In this document: piece by piece, positions 47,597 to 58,519 of the stretch
Position numbering within the stretch: the stretch's first letter is position 1
Layout: every line of letters begins with the position of its first letter
NCBI RefSeq assembly: GCF_963678635.1
Contig: NC_087062.1
Span: 14,745,789-14,809,788, forward strand
DNA: 64,000 bases
Origin: Symsagittifera roscoffensis
Taxonomy: Eukaryota > Xenacoelomorpha > Acoela > Convolutidae
Direction: 5' to 3'
The notes under the pieces: generated by a model
Told to the model about the DNA's origin: nothing
Seen by the model: only the letters and a program-made list of their open reading frames with translations
The model's database searches: none
Made by a program: the position numbers and the translations under genes

Positions 47597-47849
47597 TACT
47601 GACACGTCAAATGAAACATTGAAGCGCAATTAAATTTGGAAATCATTGAGGGAATGGGCAATAGTATTTCCAATGTTTCTCACTCACAGCCGCAATTTCC
47701 AAAACAATGACAGACAATGATATCTTAATGCAGTTTAAAATTTAAAAAAGATCTCCAAAAACATACAGGTAAGTTTGAGCGAAACGATAAAACAGACGGA
47801 AAAACACAATTAAGTATAAAATGACATTAATTTTTCGAAAAAGGCGATA

Positions 47850-48110
47850 GCAACTATTTTAGGCCAATCAATTTGATTTGAAAAGCTCCCCTAAAGCTCC
47901 ATACTGCCAAAATAAATGCTTCACAGGCAAGTTTTCGAAAAAAAAAACAGAACCAAAGAAATGGTTTTGAGCAATTTTTTTAAAGTATGACCCAAAAAAC
48001 CGCATTTATTAGCGCGCGCAACCTTTCAAACATTGTTTATAATGGGGCCGAAGACACCTTTTCAAAAAAGAACCAACAGAAAAAGAATGTCGTAAAAGTA
48101 TTCCTATGCT
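47850..48110 (+). repeat. Diverged internal part of the hAT-type MITE
   Basis: TAGGCCAATCAATTTGATTT, AGCTCCCCTAAAGC, GGCAAG, GCGCGCGCAACC and the GGGGCCGAAGACACCTTTT word align in order with the interior of 2468-2871. Both ends are lost. Confidence 0.45.
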
Positions 48111-49879
48111 TTTTTGTTTTTAGTTCATTTTGCACGAACTTTTGGTAAACTAGTTTCCTGAAGACTAAATATTTTTATTTTCATTAGAATTGTTCCAACT
48201 TTCGAAGAAAATGGAACATTTATGTTTGGTGCCGTTTTTTATTCAGTCAGTTTTCGGCGATCAAAATTTAAGCCCATTGAAGATATTGACTTCTTGAAAT
48301 CAAATATTTTACCTCCGACCATTTTTTGCAAAGTTCTGGGAGTTTGAAATCGCCAACTTGACCATGCTCTGGACTAATTTGAAGAATTTATTCCACGCTT
48401 TGAAGAATTTATTCATGATGCTGAAAACGTAACGCGAATTATTTATGCGCAGCGAAGTATCCCGCACAACAAAATTGTTCCAAATAGCTAATCGGTCGCA
48501 ATAACTTCGTACGACTCAGTTTTTCACCCTTAATCTTTGATATTGTCCATATTTTAAATGTTTTCAATATTTTTTCCTAAAATTATGTGATATAGATTAA
48601 GGGGCAGTCGGAACATTCAAAGCTTTGCTCTGATATACGAGCAGTTTTGTTTCTCGTAAAATGTTTTGGGTGTTATTTGTAGGAGACATTTTATCGTTGC
48701 TTCCCTGAAGTATCAGCTTGTAAATCATCTATGTTTGACCTTTGCGATTTTTCTAATCCAATCCTATGATCTTAATAGCTTTATTTATAAAAAAGGAAAG
48801 TTTTACCAGATAGTGAAACTAATTATAATTCCGCAAATTTACTTGCTTACCTGAAAACAAAAGATGTTTTTTCTTTTTTATTTGTTAAACTTTACAACTT
48901 TTATCGAAGAAAATTCACGTGCAAACGAAACAAATAAAATTTTAAGAACAAAAATTGTTTTTAATAATCCAATTTGAGGATCGAACCACCATCAAAAATT
49001 GAATAAGTAACAAAACCTTTTATCGCTTCGTTTTTTATTGGATTGTTTTATCGGCATAATGTTTTTATTGAAAACTATTCCCACTTGCTTTTAAGTTTTT
49101 CAAATTCTCGAAGAACAAAATTAATTAATGTCTCAATTCAGGTTTGACAGTGCTTTTTTTCATAGATACAAAATGTAAATAATTGTTTTTGTTATTTTCG
49201 GTATACCACTTGTTATTTTTGGTATAATTTTTAATTAGAATCTATAAAATATTCTGCCCGCCACGTGCAATGCAGAAATAAACTCTATGTGAAACTGTAC
49301 CTGTATGAAGGGTAGCTAAATTGAAAAAAAATGATCAGTGATGACTCGGAGCTTCGCACCGCTTGCGATATGAAATTAAAAGCTATAGGAAAACTTTCGA
49401 GACAATTGCGTATATGAAAGTTTCATACGTTTTCAAGGATAAACACAATTCATCCATTCTCTGAGACACTTTTTAGTCAACAAAGATCATTTAAAAAACT
49501 CAACTCAGATGAAGAAACCATTTGAGAGAAGTGGAAAGTGATTTTAGAAATTCCCTATAACCATATTTTGCCAAAAACTGATTTTCCCCAAGTTTTTGAA
49601 AAAAAGGCAAAGGCCACTTGCGATGCAACACAAAGATAACAAAACATACACAGCAAAAAAATGAAAAATGTTCACTAAAACTATGTGACCAGAACTTTCT
49701 TGTGTTTCGATAAAAGACAACTAAGGACCCAGCTAAAGCTGGAGGTACGTGTTTGATATTTTTGGAACTTTTACCTTGATATGAGGGACGAAATGCGTAA
49801 ATTCAAAAATTGGACTTCGTCCAAAACCTTAGTTCTTCCTCTTCGTAAATTAAATAAGAGCAAAAATTTTCGAGATATA
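48111..49879. other. Non-coding AT-rich stretch
   Basis: I see no gene. Only short local duplications, such as GAAGAATTTATTC twice near 48380-48410 and TTATTTT(C/T)GGTATA twice near 49190-49225. Confidence 0.4.
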
Positions 49880-51230
49880 TTTCCCAAGTACATAACAATT
49901 TTCGAAAAAAATTAAGGACTCGCTGCTTCTGCAAAAAAAATCTAGCAACCGTCTCTTCCGATTGAATTTTTCATCTCAGATTTGATAAAGTAGTTTTGAA
50001 GAAAAGTCAAAAAATTCTCAAAAAACAGTCAAAAAATCACTACTTAAGTTCATAACTTTTTTCCGCAAAAAGCAGGTCATAGAGGCTAAAGTAGAGAAGA
50101 TTTTTAAACCCGGGTTTCTTGATTGAACATTTAACCTGAGAACTGGTCAGTAGTTATCGAGTAGAGTCGAAAAGTTTCCAAAAAACGGTCAAAGTTTCAA
50201 AACGTTTGTGTTTAATTTTTTTGAGAGTCATAACCTTTTTCTAAATAAATTGGGCGCGGCCAACTATCAGAGTAGGCTTCCAATAAACTGATGTTTTAAT
50301 TAAACCGCTGATTTCAGATTTGGCAAGAAAGTTATCGAGAAAAGCCCAAAAAGAAAAGCCCGATCCTTAAATAAAAAATTCGACATTTCCGAGAATAAAA
50401 GCTTTGTCTAAAAAAATTGGTCGCAGCCGCTTTCGCGGAGATTCACGCAGATTCACTCTAATTTCGATTGAACCCAAAAAGTCAAATTTTAGAGGATTAC
50501 TGTACAAAAATTTTTAAAAATTCAAAAAATCAAGACTGACATTTTTGAAGGCTAAGCCTTTTGTGTAAAACAATTTGGGCATAGTAGCGTATGCAAGAGA
50601 GCTTCCACAAGCCCCGATCTTTAAAGTGAACTCAAAAAAATCTCAGGTATGGGGCTTTCCGAGAAACATCAAAAAGTGTAGACAAAAAGGTAAAAAATCA
50701 AAAACTTTTACTTTTCCGAAGGCGATAAACCCAGCGTTAAAAAAGTTGTGAGCGGCCGCTATTGCAGTGAATCTTCTCACTTCTGATTAGCTCCATTGAA
50801 TCCACGATCTCATATTTGGGAGTTTGAATTTCAAAAAAGTCAAAAAAAATTCAACAGCGGTCAAAAACTTAAGTTTGACTATAATGAGGGCCAAAGTTTT
50901 ATCTGAAAAAAATTAACTGTAGCCGCCCATTTTTTAACATAGCAGATTTTTGCCCATTTTTTAACATAGCAAATTTTTCACAGATAAAGTTTTGGCCCTC
51001 GGTATGGTCAAATTTTGGTTTTTGACTGTATTTGAATCTTTTTGACTTTTTCGAAAACTAACCTCCCAAATATGAGATCGTGGATTCAATGGCGCTAACC
51101 AATTGTGAGAAGATTCCCTGCAAAAACAACCGCTCACTTTTTTTAACACAAAAAAAATCATCGACTTCGGAAAAGTAAAGTTTTTGGTTTTCTAACCTTT
51201 TAATTTACACTTTTTGATGTTTCTCGGAGA
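49880..51230. repeat. Diverged ~165-bp tandem array
   Basis: A recurring block of the form (AGGGC/GCGATAA)..CTTT-T-TCTAAAAAAATTGGGCGCAGCCGC appears near 50055, 50230, 50395, 50555, 50720 and 50895, spacing about 160-175 bases. Between blocks are AAAGTCAAAAAATTC-like phrases. Units differ widely, so this is an old satellite-like array. Its last two units are part of the inverted repeat at 50659-51227. No ORF is conserved between units. Confidence 0.65.
50659..51227. repeat. Large imperfect inverted repeat (~570 bp)
   Basis: Left arm from CCGAGAAACATCAAAAAGTG at 50659 pairs with the right arm ending at 51227; matching blocks include GAATCTTCTCAC, CCATTGAATCCACGATCTCA, TCATATTTGGGAG and GAGGGCCAAA. 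Arms are about 255 bases, differing at scattered sites. The loop holds two copies of CCCATTTTTTAACATAGCA (period 27). Confidence 0.85.
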
Positions 51231-51303
51231 GGATTATGCAGGCACACATCGGAGAAGGCAATCTGAGAGGATTATGCAGGCACACATCGGAGAAGACAAT
51301 CTT
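51228..51303 (+). repeat. 38-bp tandem duplication
   Basis: Two units starting AGAGGATTATGCAGGCACAC, differing by one base near the end. They abut the large inverted repeat. Confidence 0.9.
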
Positions 51304-52500
51304 TTCCTTGATACACTTTTTTGACACAGAGACGAAGCTGAGTATCGCACCACTTGAGATAAAAAACAAGAAACCCGCTAAGTCGAAAAAAATTCGAAAC
51401 TTAGAAAAAAAACTTTATTTATGGATAAGGCTAGTTTTGAAACACAAACGAGCCAAGACAATAGAATGTGAAACTAGCATCGAAAGAAGTTATCAATCAG
51501 TAACAAAGCCAGAAATATTTTAGCAGATGCCTTTAGGCCAACAAAGATTTTTAAAAAAATCAAGTCCCCCATGCCCTCATATAAACAAACAAACACATAC
51601 ACAAACTTCATTCACTCGTCAAATGAAACAATATGCGGCCACTACGCCGATATAAAATTGACCGAAAACTATTAGGCCAAAAAACTAAAAAAAACTTAGC
51701 TGAAAACAAATTAAAGACTAACCAAAAGTTGTCAAGTCCCCCTCACCCACAAAACACATGAACAGCAAGTGAAACAACGCAATATGACGCGACTAAGCCG
51801 ATGTTATATAGACCGAAACCTATCAAGCCGAAAAAAAATGAAAATTCGCCAATCGAAAGGCGCAATATGCGGCCATTGAACAGATTTAATAAAGGCTGAA
51901 ACTTATCAAGCAGAAAAAAAAGCCGAAACACAATTATTGTCCTGAAAAGCCGATATAAAATAGGCCGAAGCCTATTGAGCCGAAAAAAGGACAACAAAAC
52001 ATAAAACAAAACTTTAACAAATCGAATTGGAAAAATCACAATCAACATGAAAAGCAAATTTTGAAAAGGTTGGATAAAAATAACATGCTCAACCATGCTT
52101 AATATTTGCAACCGAGAGTGGGAGAGGATTAGAATTTGCAAAGTAGACGAAAATACCTGAACAGAAACCTTTCATGCTGAAAAAAAATTTACGACCCTTT
52201 TTTCGATCCCCGAACGACTAGGTCGATTTAAATTTAGCCGAAATTTACTATCCCGATAAAAAAAGACAAAAACAAAAAACAAAAAACTTTGACAAATCGA
52301 GTTGGTAAAATTACAACCAGTATTGAAAACATATTTTGTTTCCACCGGATTTTTAAAATGCTAAAACACTTGAAACAATTTCAGTGATTAACAGCAAAAA
52401 AAAACATTCCATGATCAGGCAACTTAGCCGACGAGAAATGAGCAGACAAATAATAGGCTAAACTTTTTGAACTGCAATATTTACCGGTTAAAAAAAAACA

Positions 52501-52571
52501 GGTCCTAGTAAGATTCAAACCCGAGACCTTTGGCGTCCCAGGCATTTTCGTTACCTCCAGGCTAAGTGTGC
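52501..52571 (-). repeat. tRNA-like unit 1
   Basis: Read on the minus strand: A-box-like TAGCCTGGAGGTAACG, anticodon-arm-like TGCCTGGGACGCCAAAGG, B-box-like CGGGTTTGAATCTTA, then a T-run as a Pol III terminator. It best fits a tRNA-derived SINE head or a tRNA pseudogene. Confidence 0.6.
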
Positions 52572-53117
52572 AGGAGACACTAAGATAATTTAATTGATAA
52601 TTAAACCAAGGTACCACGAGTCCAGATGAGTCCTGTGGACAAAGTTCTTTACGGGAAAAAATCTTGTACCCGAGTGCAATACCCTCGCTTATCGCAAGGG
52701 TAAAAATGGGTGAAAAAGTTTTAACAATTTCCAAAGAGTCTCAAAAAATAACATAGAAAAAGACCAATCGCATACATTTTCAGAATACCTGTTTTTATCG
52801 AAAACGCCTTCTAGCAAGACATTTGAACTTTAAATTAGCAACGGGAAAAAACTTACGAAGCGGAAACAAAGCCGAAATCCTAGGGCAGACACCAGTTGAG
52901 CCGGAAAAAAACTGATTTTATAAAAAAAAATTTTTTTAAGTTTCAAGTCCCCCTGAATTTACAATGAACACTCGCAACGACCATGCTACTTGCTTACAGC
53001 ACAAGAAAAATCTGTGATGTAGAAATAAGCCGACAAAAGTTGAGCAGATAAACTTAAGTCCGACATATCATTTTTTACCTGAAAAATTTATCGATTGCAT
53101 ACATAATGGAAAAAAAC

Positions 53118-53186
53118 GGCTCGGCCGGGATTTGAATTCCTGATTTTAGGGTGCAAGGCGACAGCGTTAGCACTAGACCAAGTGCG
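53118..53186 (-). repeat. tRNA-like unit 2
   Basis: Minus strand: TGGTCTAGTGCTAACGCTGT (A box), anticodon-like arm, GGAATTCAAATCCCGGCC (B box and T-arm), then a seven-T run. Closest to a real tRNA of the five, but the acceptor ends (CGCACTT / GGCCGAGCC) do not pair well. Confidence 0.6.
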
Positions 53187-53502
53187 AAGAAACCTGAAAG
53201 GTCTTCAGATTCAATAATAAAGCAAGTTAAAAATTTGCAAGATAAGTTGTTTAGGGAAAAAAAGTTTAGTTCCCGATTACAATACACCTGTTTTCACAAG
53301 TGTAAAAATACAATAAAAAAATATTGAAACTATTCTATGCCGAAATTAATCGAAACAACTCAATTAAACCAACCATGTTCAAATTAAAAGAGAAGAAAAA
53401 TGCGTGCGCTGTGGAAATTCAGCCAACAAATAATAAGCAGACGAACGATAGTCTGGTAATTGAATTTATTCGGACATAAATTAATCAATTTGCAATAAGT
53501 AC

Positions 53503-53580
53503 AGCTCCTGGTCGGATATGAACCCCGAACCCAGCTCCTGGACGTTATCTTATGAGCGTTACATATTCGCAAATAGGTCA
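53503..53580 (-). repeat. tRNA-like unit 3
   Basis: Minus strand: AACGCTCATAAGATAACGTC, then GGGTTCGGGGTTCATATCCG as a B-box/T-arm-like end. A box degenerate; no T-run directly after. Confidence 0.45.
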
Positions 53581-54080
53581 AATTTAGTAGCTAGAACTTG
53601 ATATATTAAGGAAGTCACCTCATCCAGTGAATGAAGTTTTGAACAGAAAACATGTAGTATCCTGTTGAAATACCCTTGTAAATCGCAAGGGTTAAACTAA
53701 TTCATCTGTTCTGTGGAGTAGTATGTGGCTGATTAATTCAGAAGCAAAATTCTCGATCTGTTTTGAATATCAGTTCCGTTTTTAAAGATTTTCAACTTTT
53801 TATTTTCTATTTTCAAACTAATGCCACAATGCAACCTTTTCGTGAAATCACCAGACAGCACTTATTATTGGAAAAACATTCTAAAAACCTTTGCGGTTTT
53901 ATCTATGTAGTTTTCAAATCATTACAAATGAGTTCGGTAATTAACAATTCAAAATACTTGCAAAAATGTTATTCGTCGAAATTCGTATACATCAGAAAAA
54001 AAGCAATTCATGAATTAAATATCTCTGAAAAATGGTTTGAAAATTCTTTTAATAGAAAATGCTGTAAATAGAAAAGTTTA

Positions 54081-54148
54081 TTATCCACCAGAATTCGAAC
54101 CCCATTTCTCGTGTAAGACAAACACATTATTGACTGAGCTACTCAACT
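54081..54148 (-). repeat. tRNA-like unit 4
   Basis: Minus strand: GTTGAGTAGCTCAGTCAATA (A box), anticodon-like arm with TGTTTGTCTTACA, GGGGTTCGAATTCTGG (B box). Good A/B spacing; acceptor stem weak. Confidence 0.55.
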
Positions 54149-54210
54149 TTTCAAAGACAAGCAAAAAAATGGCAAGCCAAGGGAGAGCTTTAAAACTGCG
54201 AGTAATAAAA

Positions 54211-54273
54211 CCGACCAAGGGATTCGCCCCGCGGACTTCAAACTTATGAAGCCTTCGTTTTCCTGAATGAGCC
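54211..54273 (-). repeat. tRNA-like unit 5, next to the LINE 3' end
   Basis: Minus strand: GGCTCATTCAGGAAAACGAA, then GGCTTCATAAGTTTGAAGTC and GGGGCGAATCCCTTGG (B-box-like). It begins within the proposed 6-bp target duplication of the retrotransposon, so the LINE inserted at the 5' edge of this unit. Confidence 0.45.
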
Positions 54274-54276
54274 TAT

Positions 54277-57200
54277 GTTGTTGTTGTTGTTGATGGAGCT
54301 CGTCATAGATGATATGAGGGACGTAAACGTCCTGTTCGGCCAATAAACATTAAAACTTTGTCCGGATTTGTTTGCAAAACTGAGATAATGGGGTTTGAGC
54401 CCAAAGTTAACAATCTTTCTTCATTCCATTTATCGCATTTCAGGATGAAATGCTCTGTGTCTTCAACTTCTTCACTGTCACACTGACGGCACTGCGGAGA
54501 TTCAATACGACCAAAGAGATGCTCAGTTTTAGCTAGGTTACACTACATCGATTCACCCGGAGCCTATGCAACAAAACTTCCTCTTCTCTTGAACGATTAG
54601 TTGAATGCTCCAAAGCCATGCCATTACAAATTCGTCTGTGTAAGTGATCTTCGTCCACTTTTTGCCGGTAATCTTCTAGTGTCACTTCTTCTCTATTCGT
54701 CAGAATAAACTCTTTCGTACTGAGATTTTCTGGTTTATCTTGGATCATCTTTCTAGCGGTAACTCTCCAGTCCTGACGAAATCTGCTATCCCCTCTCGCT
54801 TTCAGTCTCTGAGGCGGGCCGTCATCTGTCAAAAGATGCAGATGATGATCTATCGGGAACCGGAGGAACTTACTGTACAAAATGGCTGCCTTTTCGTCAC
54901 TGTACTGCTTCAACGAAGAAAGCCTTGCCTCAGCGCGAGTAGCGACGGCATTGGAACTTGCTGGCGTGCCACAAATAATTCTTGCTGCTCTGTTGTTGCA
55001 TGCCTCCAGTTTATTCCAATTCGAGTCCGAGAGAAAAGAACCCCAAACTTCACTGGCGTAAAGTGCTCCTGGCTTGACATAGGCATTATACAATCTTCTA
55101 AGGTCAGTGGATGTCAGACCCCAGTTCTTCCCTGACAAACTAGAAAGCAGTTGTGTCCTTTTCCTCATCTTCTTCACCATGATGTTTGTGTGTTCGGAAA
55201 ACGTCAACTGTGTATCAATGTTGACACCCAGAATCTTGATATGCTTGTTGAAAGGAACTTGTGTGTTCTCCAGAAGAAGAGCTGGCTGTGCTTTGCCTGC
55301 CGTCTCTCTCGGGTCCAGGCTGATCACTAACCCCTCAGTCTTCGACGGTTCAATGAGCATATAATGATCACTCGCCCAAGAACTGACGCTATCCAGAGCT
55401 GGTTGCATTCTAGCTGCTGCTGAATCAGGAGAAACATCCTCATTATAAAGCGAATAATCATCCGCAAATTGGGCACTTTTCGTGTCTGGAGCATTTTGAG
55501 CAATCCTTGTAGGCAAACTAGCCGTAGCAAGACAAAAAAGCAAAGGGGACAGAGGTGAGCCTTGTGGAACTCCCTGCTGAAACACCTTATACTTGGAAAG
55601 AGAACTGTTCCATCTGACACACGCTCTTCTGTCGCTAAGAAACGACTTGATCCACCGCAGGCAAGTAGGATGAAGGCCAGCTTTCGCTAAGTCTCTAAGA
55701 AGACCACCACGCCACACCCTATCAAACGCTCCTTTGAAGTCAACTGCCGTGATCACTGTTCGCTTCTTCATCTGTAAGTTGTCGAATGCCTTTTGGCTGA
55801 GATTAGCAAGAACATCTGTTGTGGATCGTTTGGCACGAAATCCTGACTGACAATCTGGAATCATGTGAGTACTCTCGGCCCAATGACGAACGCGGGATTC
55901 CATCAAAGACTCCAGAACTTTGGCAATACACGGCAACAGAGAAACTGGCCTATAACTCTTTATCTGAGAAGGCGGTTTACCATTCTTCAAAATTGGCACA
56001 ATGACTGCACGTTTCCAGCAATCTAGAACTTTTCCTAGACGTAAGCTCTCATTGAAGACACGAAGCAGAAACAAGATGCAATTCTCTGGCAAGTGCTTGA
56101 TCATCTGGGGAACAACTCCATCTGGGCCGGCAGCTCCATTCTTCATCTTCTGTAAAGCTCTTGCCAACTCGTCTTCGGTGAAACTGTCACCCAGCTCATC
56201 TTCCGAAGTTTCTTTCAGACTTTCTCTAGTCGCTAGGTAAGCTTCCTTGGAGTCCTCTCAAGTGATCTGGACCTTGCTGGCTGCGGCATACGTTTTCACT
56301 GCAAGTTCCGCTTTCGACTTGTCAGTGACAGCAGTCTTGTCCTCGGCACACACTGGATTGTCTGGCAATCCCAGTTTCTTCCTGCCATCCATACTTTGAA
56401 GCGTGCGCCAGACCTTGGTACTAGGAGTCGCCGGAGACAACGTGTCAACAAACTCCCGCCAACTACGTCGTTTTTCTTCTCTGATGGTATCAGCAAACAT
56501 CTTCTTCGCGTTCTTGTACCTTTCCACATTTTCTTCGCAAGGGCTCCTCCTCAAGAGACTGAAAGCATCCTTCATAGACCTCTTCGCGCTCTCGCAGAGA
56601 CTAGACCACCAAGGCTTTCTGTTGCCACCAACCTTAGTGAAGGGAGTTGACTCCTTAGCTGCCTTCTGCATCGTCTCGATCAGGACCTTGTAATTCTTCT
56701 CCAGTGACATATCTTCATTCCACTCTGACAAACTCCTGTCACACACACTGCTGTACTTCTCCCAGTCCGTTTTGTTGAAGTTATACTTGCGTTTTGTCTC
56801 TTCTTCTTTCATCCCTGAAGAGCCAATGACCAGTTGAATTGGCAAATGATCGGAACCAATGGTCTCCAGCACATCCCAAGAACAACTACTCGCCACAGAA
56901 CTGTGTACAATGGTGATGTCGGGTGCTGTTTCCACCATCGCGTGACCCAGCTGCCGAACACGTGTAGGAATGCCACTATTCACATGCGCCATACTGTTGT
57001 CAATCAACCAGTCGTCAATTTCTTCTCCCAACTGATCGGAATCTCTGTTCGCATCCCATGAACCATGCGCATTAACATCCGCACAGATAACAGAACTCTT
57101 CTCTTTAGGCCAATGGTTCAAATACAACGCAGCATCTCTCACGTCTGCACCACCAGTAGCAGGAGGACGGTACATATTCCAGAGATTCATCCAGCCATGC

Positions 57201-57954
57201 TTGGTCTCCACTGAAACTCCCAACGACTCCAAAGCAGCTCCTGTCGGAAGATTCAAACTTTCTAACCTGCGTGACTGGACTCCAGGTCTGACGAGCACCG
57301 CCAAACCTCCTTGAGGTTGCTCATTCTGCACCAGATGAACCGTGCGTTCTGCTCTATGGACTTTCCACCCATTAGCACTAGGGTCAGCAGTAGAACTCAT
57401 CAGCTTCGTCTCTTGCAACAACGCAACATCAATTTTCTTCTCGTCGAGAAATTCGTTGAGACTAGTGACCTTACCTCTCCAACCATCGATGTTCAGCTGC
57501 AAAATCTTCAAACATCTGGGCACTGGAGTCGTCACTCTTGGTCTCCGAGTTTGGGTGGCTGGCTGCAGAACTGCAACTGGAGCAACAGGGACAGTGGGAA
57601 CTGTAACACACCCACAATGCCACCTGAAATTCTGATGTGCTCTGATCTCTTGGGTCGACATCCCTGCGCAGCGCTGATGTATCCAATTCTTGCAATCAAC
57701 ACAGTAGATAGACCAGACTCTGCTACTAACCGCCTCACCACAGTATCCACAAGGCCATTTCACCGGCCCCGGATTCAGCTCGATATCCCCTGCCAGAATT
57801 AGAAGCCACCATAGATCGGGGTCACTATGGTGCTTCAGCAAAAACCCGCACTGGTTTCCATGTGTTTTGGCCAAACACTCTTTGATATGGGAAATTTGAG
57901 ATCCTTCTGCAAGGATCCACACCTGCCGCCACGTGAAGGCTTCCCAAATAGCAG
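54277..57954 (-). mobile_element. Nearly full-length non-LTR retrotransposon (CR1/Jockey-like)
   Basis: A 3.68-kb element whose coding frame fills almost its whole length. Its 3' end on the minus strand is a short (CAA)n tail ending at 54277. GCCTAT occurs at both edges (54271-54276 and 57955-57960), a possible 6-bp target duplication. The 5' edge lies 32 bases upstream of the first coding residue I can place, so there is almost no 5' UTR; 5' truncation is the alternative. It lies between the tRNA-like cluster and the CDK gene. Confidence 0.85.
54303..57922 (-). pseudogene. LINE polyprotein: 2A-like motif, PHD-like finger, APE endonuclease, RT, zinc knuckle
   Basis: Minus strand, in order: hydrophobic lead and 2A-like LAGDIELNPGP; a PHD-type Cys/His finger (CGYCGEAV ... 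CVDC ... HQRC ... WHCGC); APE endonuclease with LNIDGW, LQETKL, ADVNAHGSWD and GSDHLPI; reverse transcriptase with YRPVSLLP, DFKGAFDRVW, GVPQGSPLSPLL and AQFADDYSLY; C-terminal zinc knuckle C-x2-C-x8-H-x4-C. Two lesions: a single in-frame TGA at 56258-56260 between endonuclease and RT, and a one-base frameshift near 54540 before the zinc knuckle, whose frame ends at TGA 54303-54305. The frame is otherwise open for about 1,200 codons, so the insertion is fairly recent. No in-frame ATG precedes the 2A motif. Confidence 0.9.
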
Positions 57955-57960
57955 GCCTAT

Positions 57961-58519
57961 CCTAGCTCCCCTATAGAGTTTATACATCACCTAATGGTAA
58001 ACACTAATCCTCTGAGTGGAGTTTAAATCTAGTCGATTCCAGCTTTAACATAATCACACATATATCCTGATCTAAACTGAAAATTGAACAACTATAAAAT
58101 CAGTCAATACGGACTCAGCTTTGAGATTCTGTCAGACAGTTGAATAAGTCAGAAAGTTAAAAAATCAGACAGTTAAATAAGTAAATTCATGGAGTGAGAA
58201 ATTCATAAAACACTGATTGAAAATATTGCTCAACTTCTAGCCTTTAAAAATAAATAATACAATATAACAAACAGATTTGACAACTCAAAATGGGATAAAG
58301 AGCTTCAACAACTTCAATTCTTTTCATGTCAAATTCACGACTTATTGAAACAAAAACAAATCACAAAGGCTGAGTATTTTCACAGAATAAATAAGTTAAA
58401 CTACGTAAGTAACAAAAAGTAACTAAATAACAGCTAAATAGAACTATCTAATCATTTAAAAGAAGCAATTAGCTTGTGAAGTTAGTTTCTGGCAAGATTG
58501 TGAAGAGAACATTTTTCCA
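57961..58519. other. Intergenic stretch, 3' flank of the CDK gene
   Basis: AT-rich, with short repeats of GTCAGACAGTTGAATAAGT form near 58130-58180. No gene seen. Confidence 0.4.

Larger units (their letters stand above)
51560..53700. repeat. Block of short related repeats with tRNA-like units
   Basis: A phrase of the form GCCGATATAAAATAGGCCGAAGCCTATTGAGCCGAAAAAA recurs in varied form near 51640, 51795, 51870, 51950, 52215, 52440 and 52860, and once at 30775. Phrases AACTTTGACAAATCGAGTTGG and AAGTCCCCC also recur. Downstream of tRNA-like units lie short hairpins such as TACCCTCGCTTATCGCAAGGGTA (52680) and ACCCTTGTAAATCGCAAGGGT (53682). No coding sequence recognised. Confidence 0.55.

Noticed and set aside
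52501-54273. Functional tRNA genes
   Set aside because: Acceptor stems do not close and A/B boxes are imperfect in all five units.
56258-56260. Boundary between two separate LINE ORFs
   Set aside because: Both parts are in the same frame and separated by one TGA, with endonuclease upstream and RT downstream, so it is a single broken ORF.
54740-57802. Plus-strand ORFs up to 163 residues across the LINE
   Set aside because: Antisense shadows of the retrotransposon reading frame; no domain resemblance.
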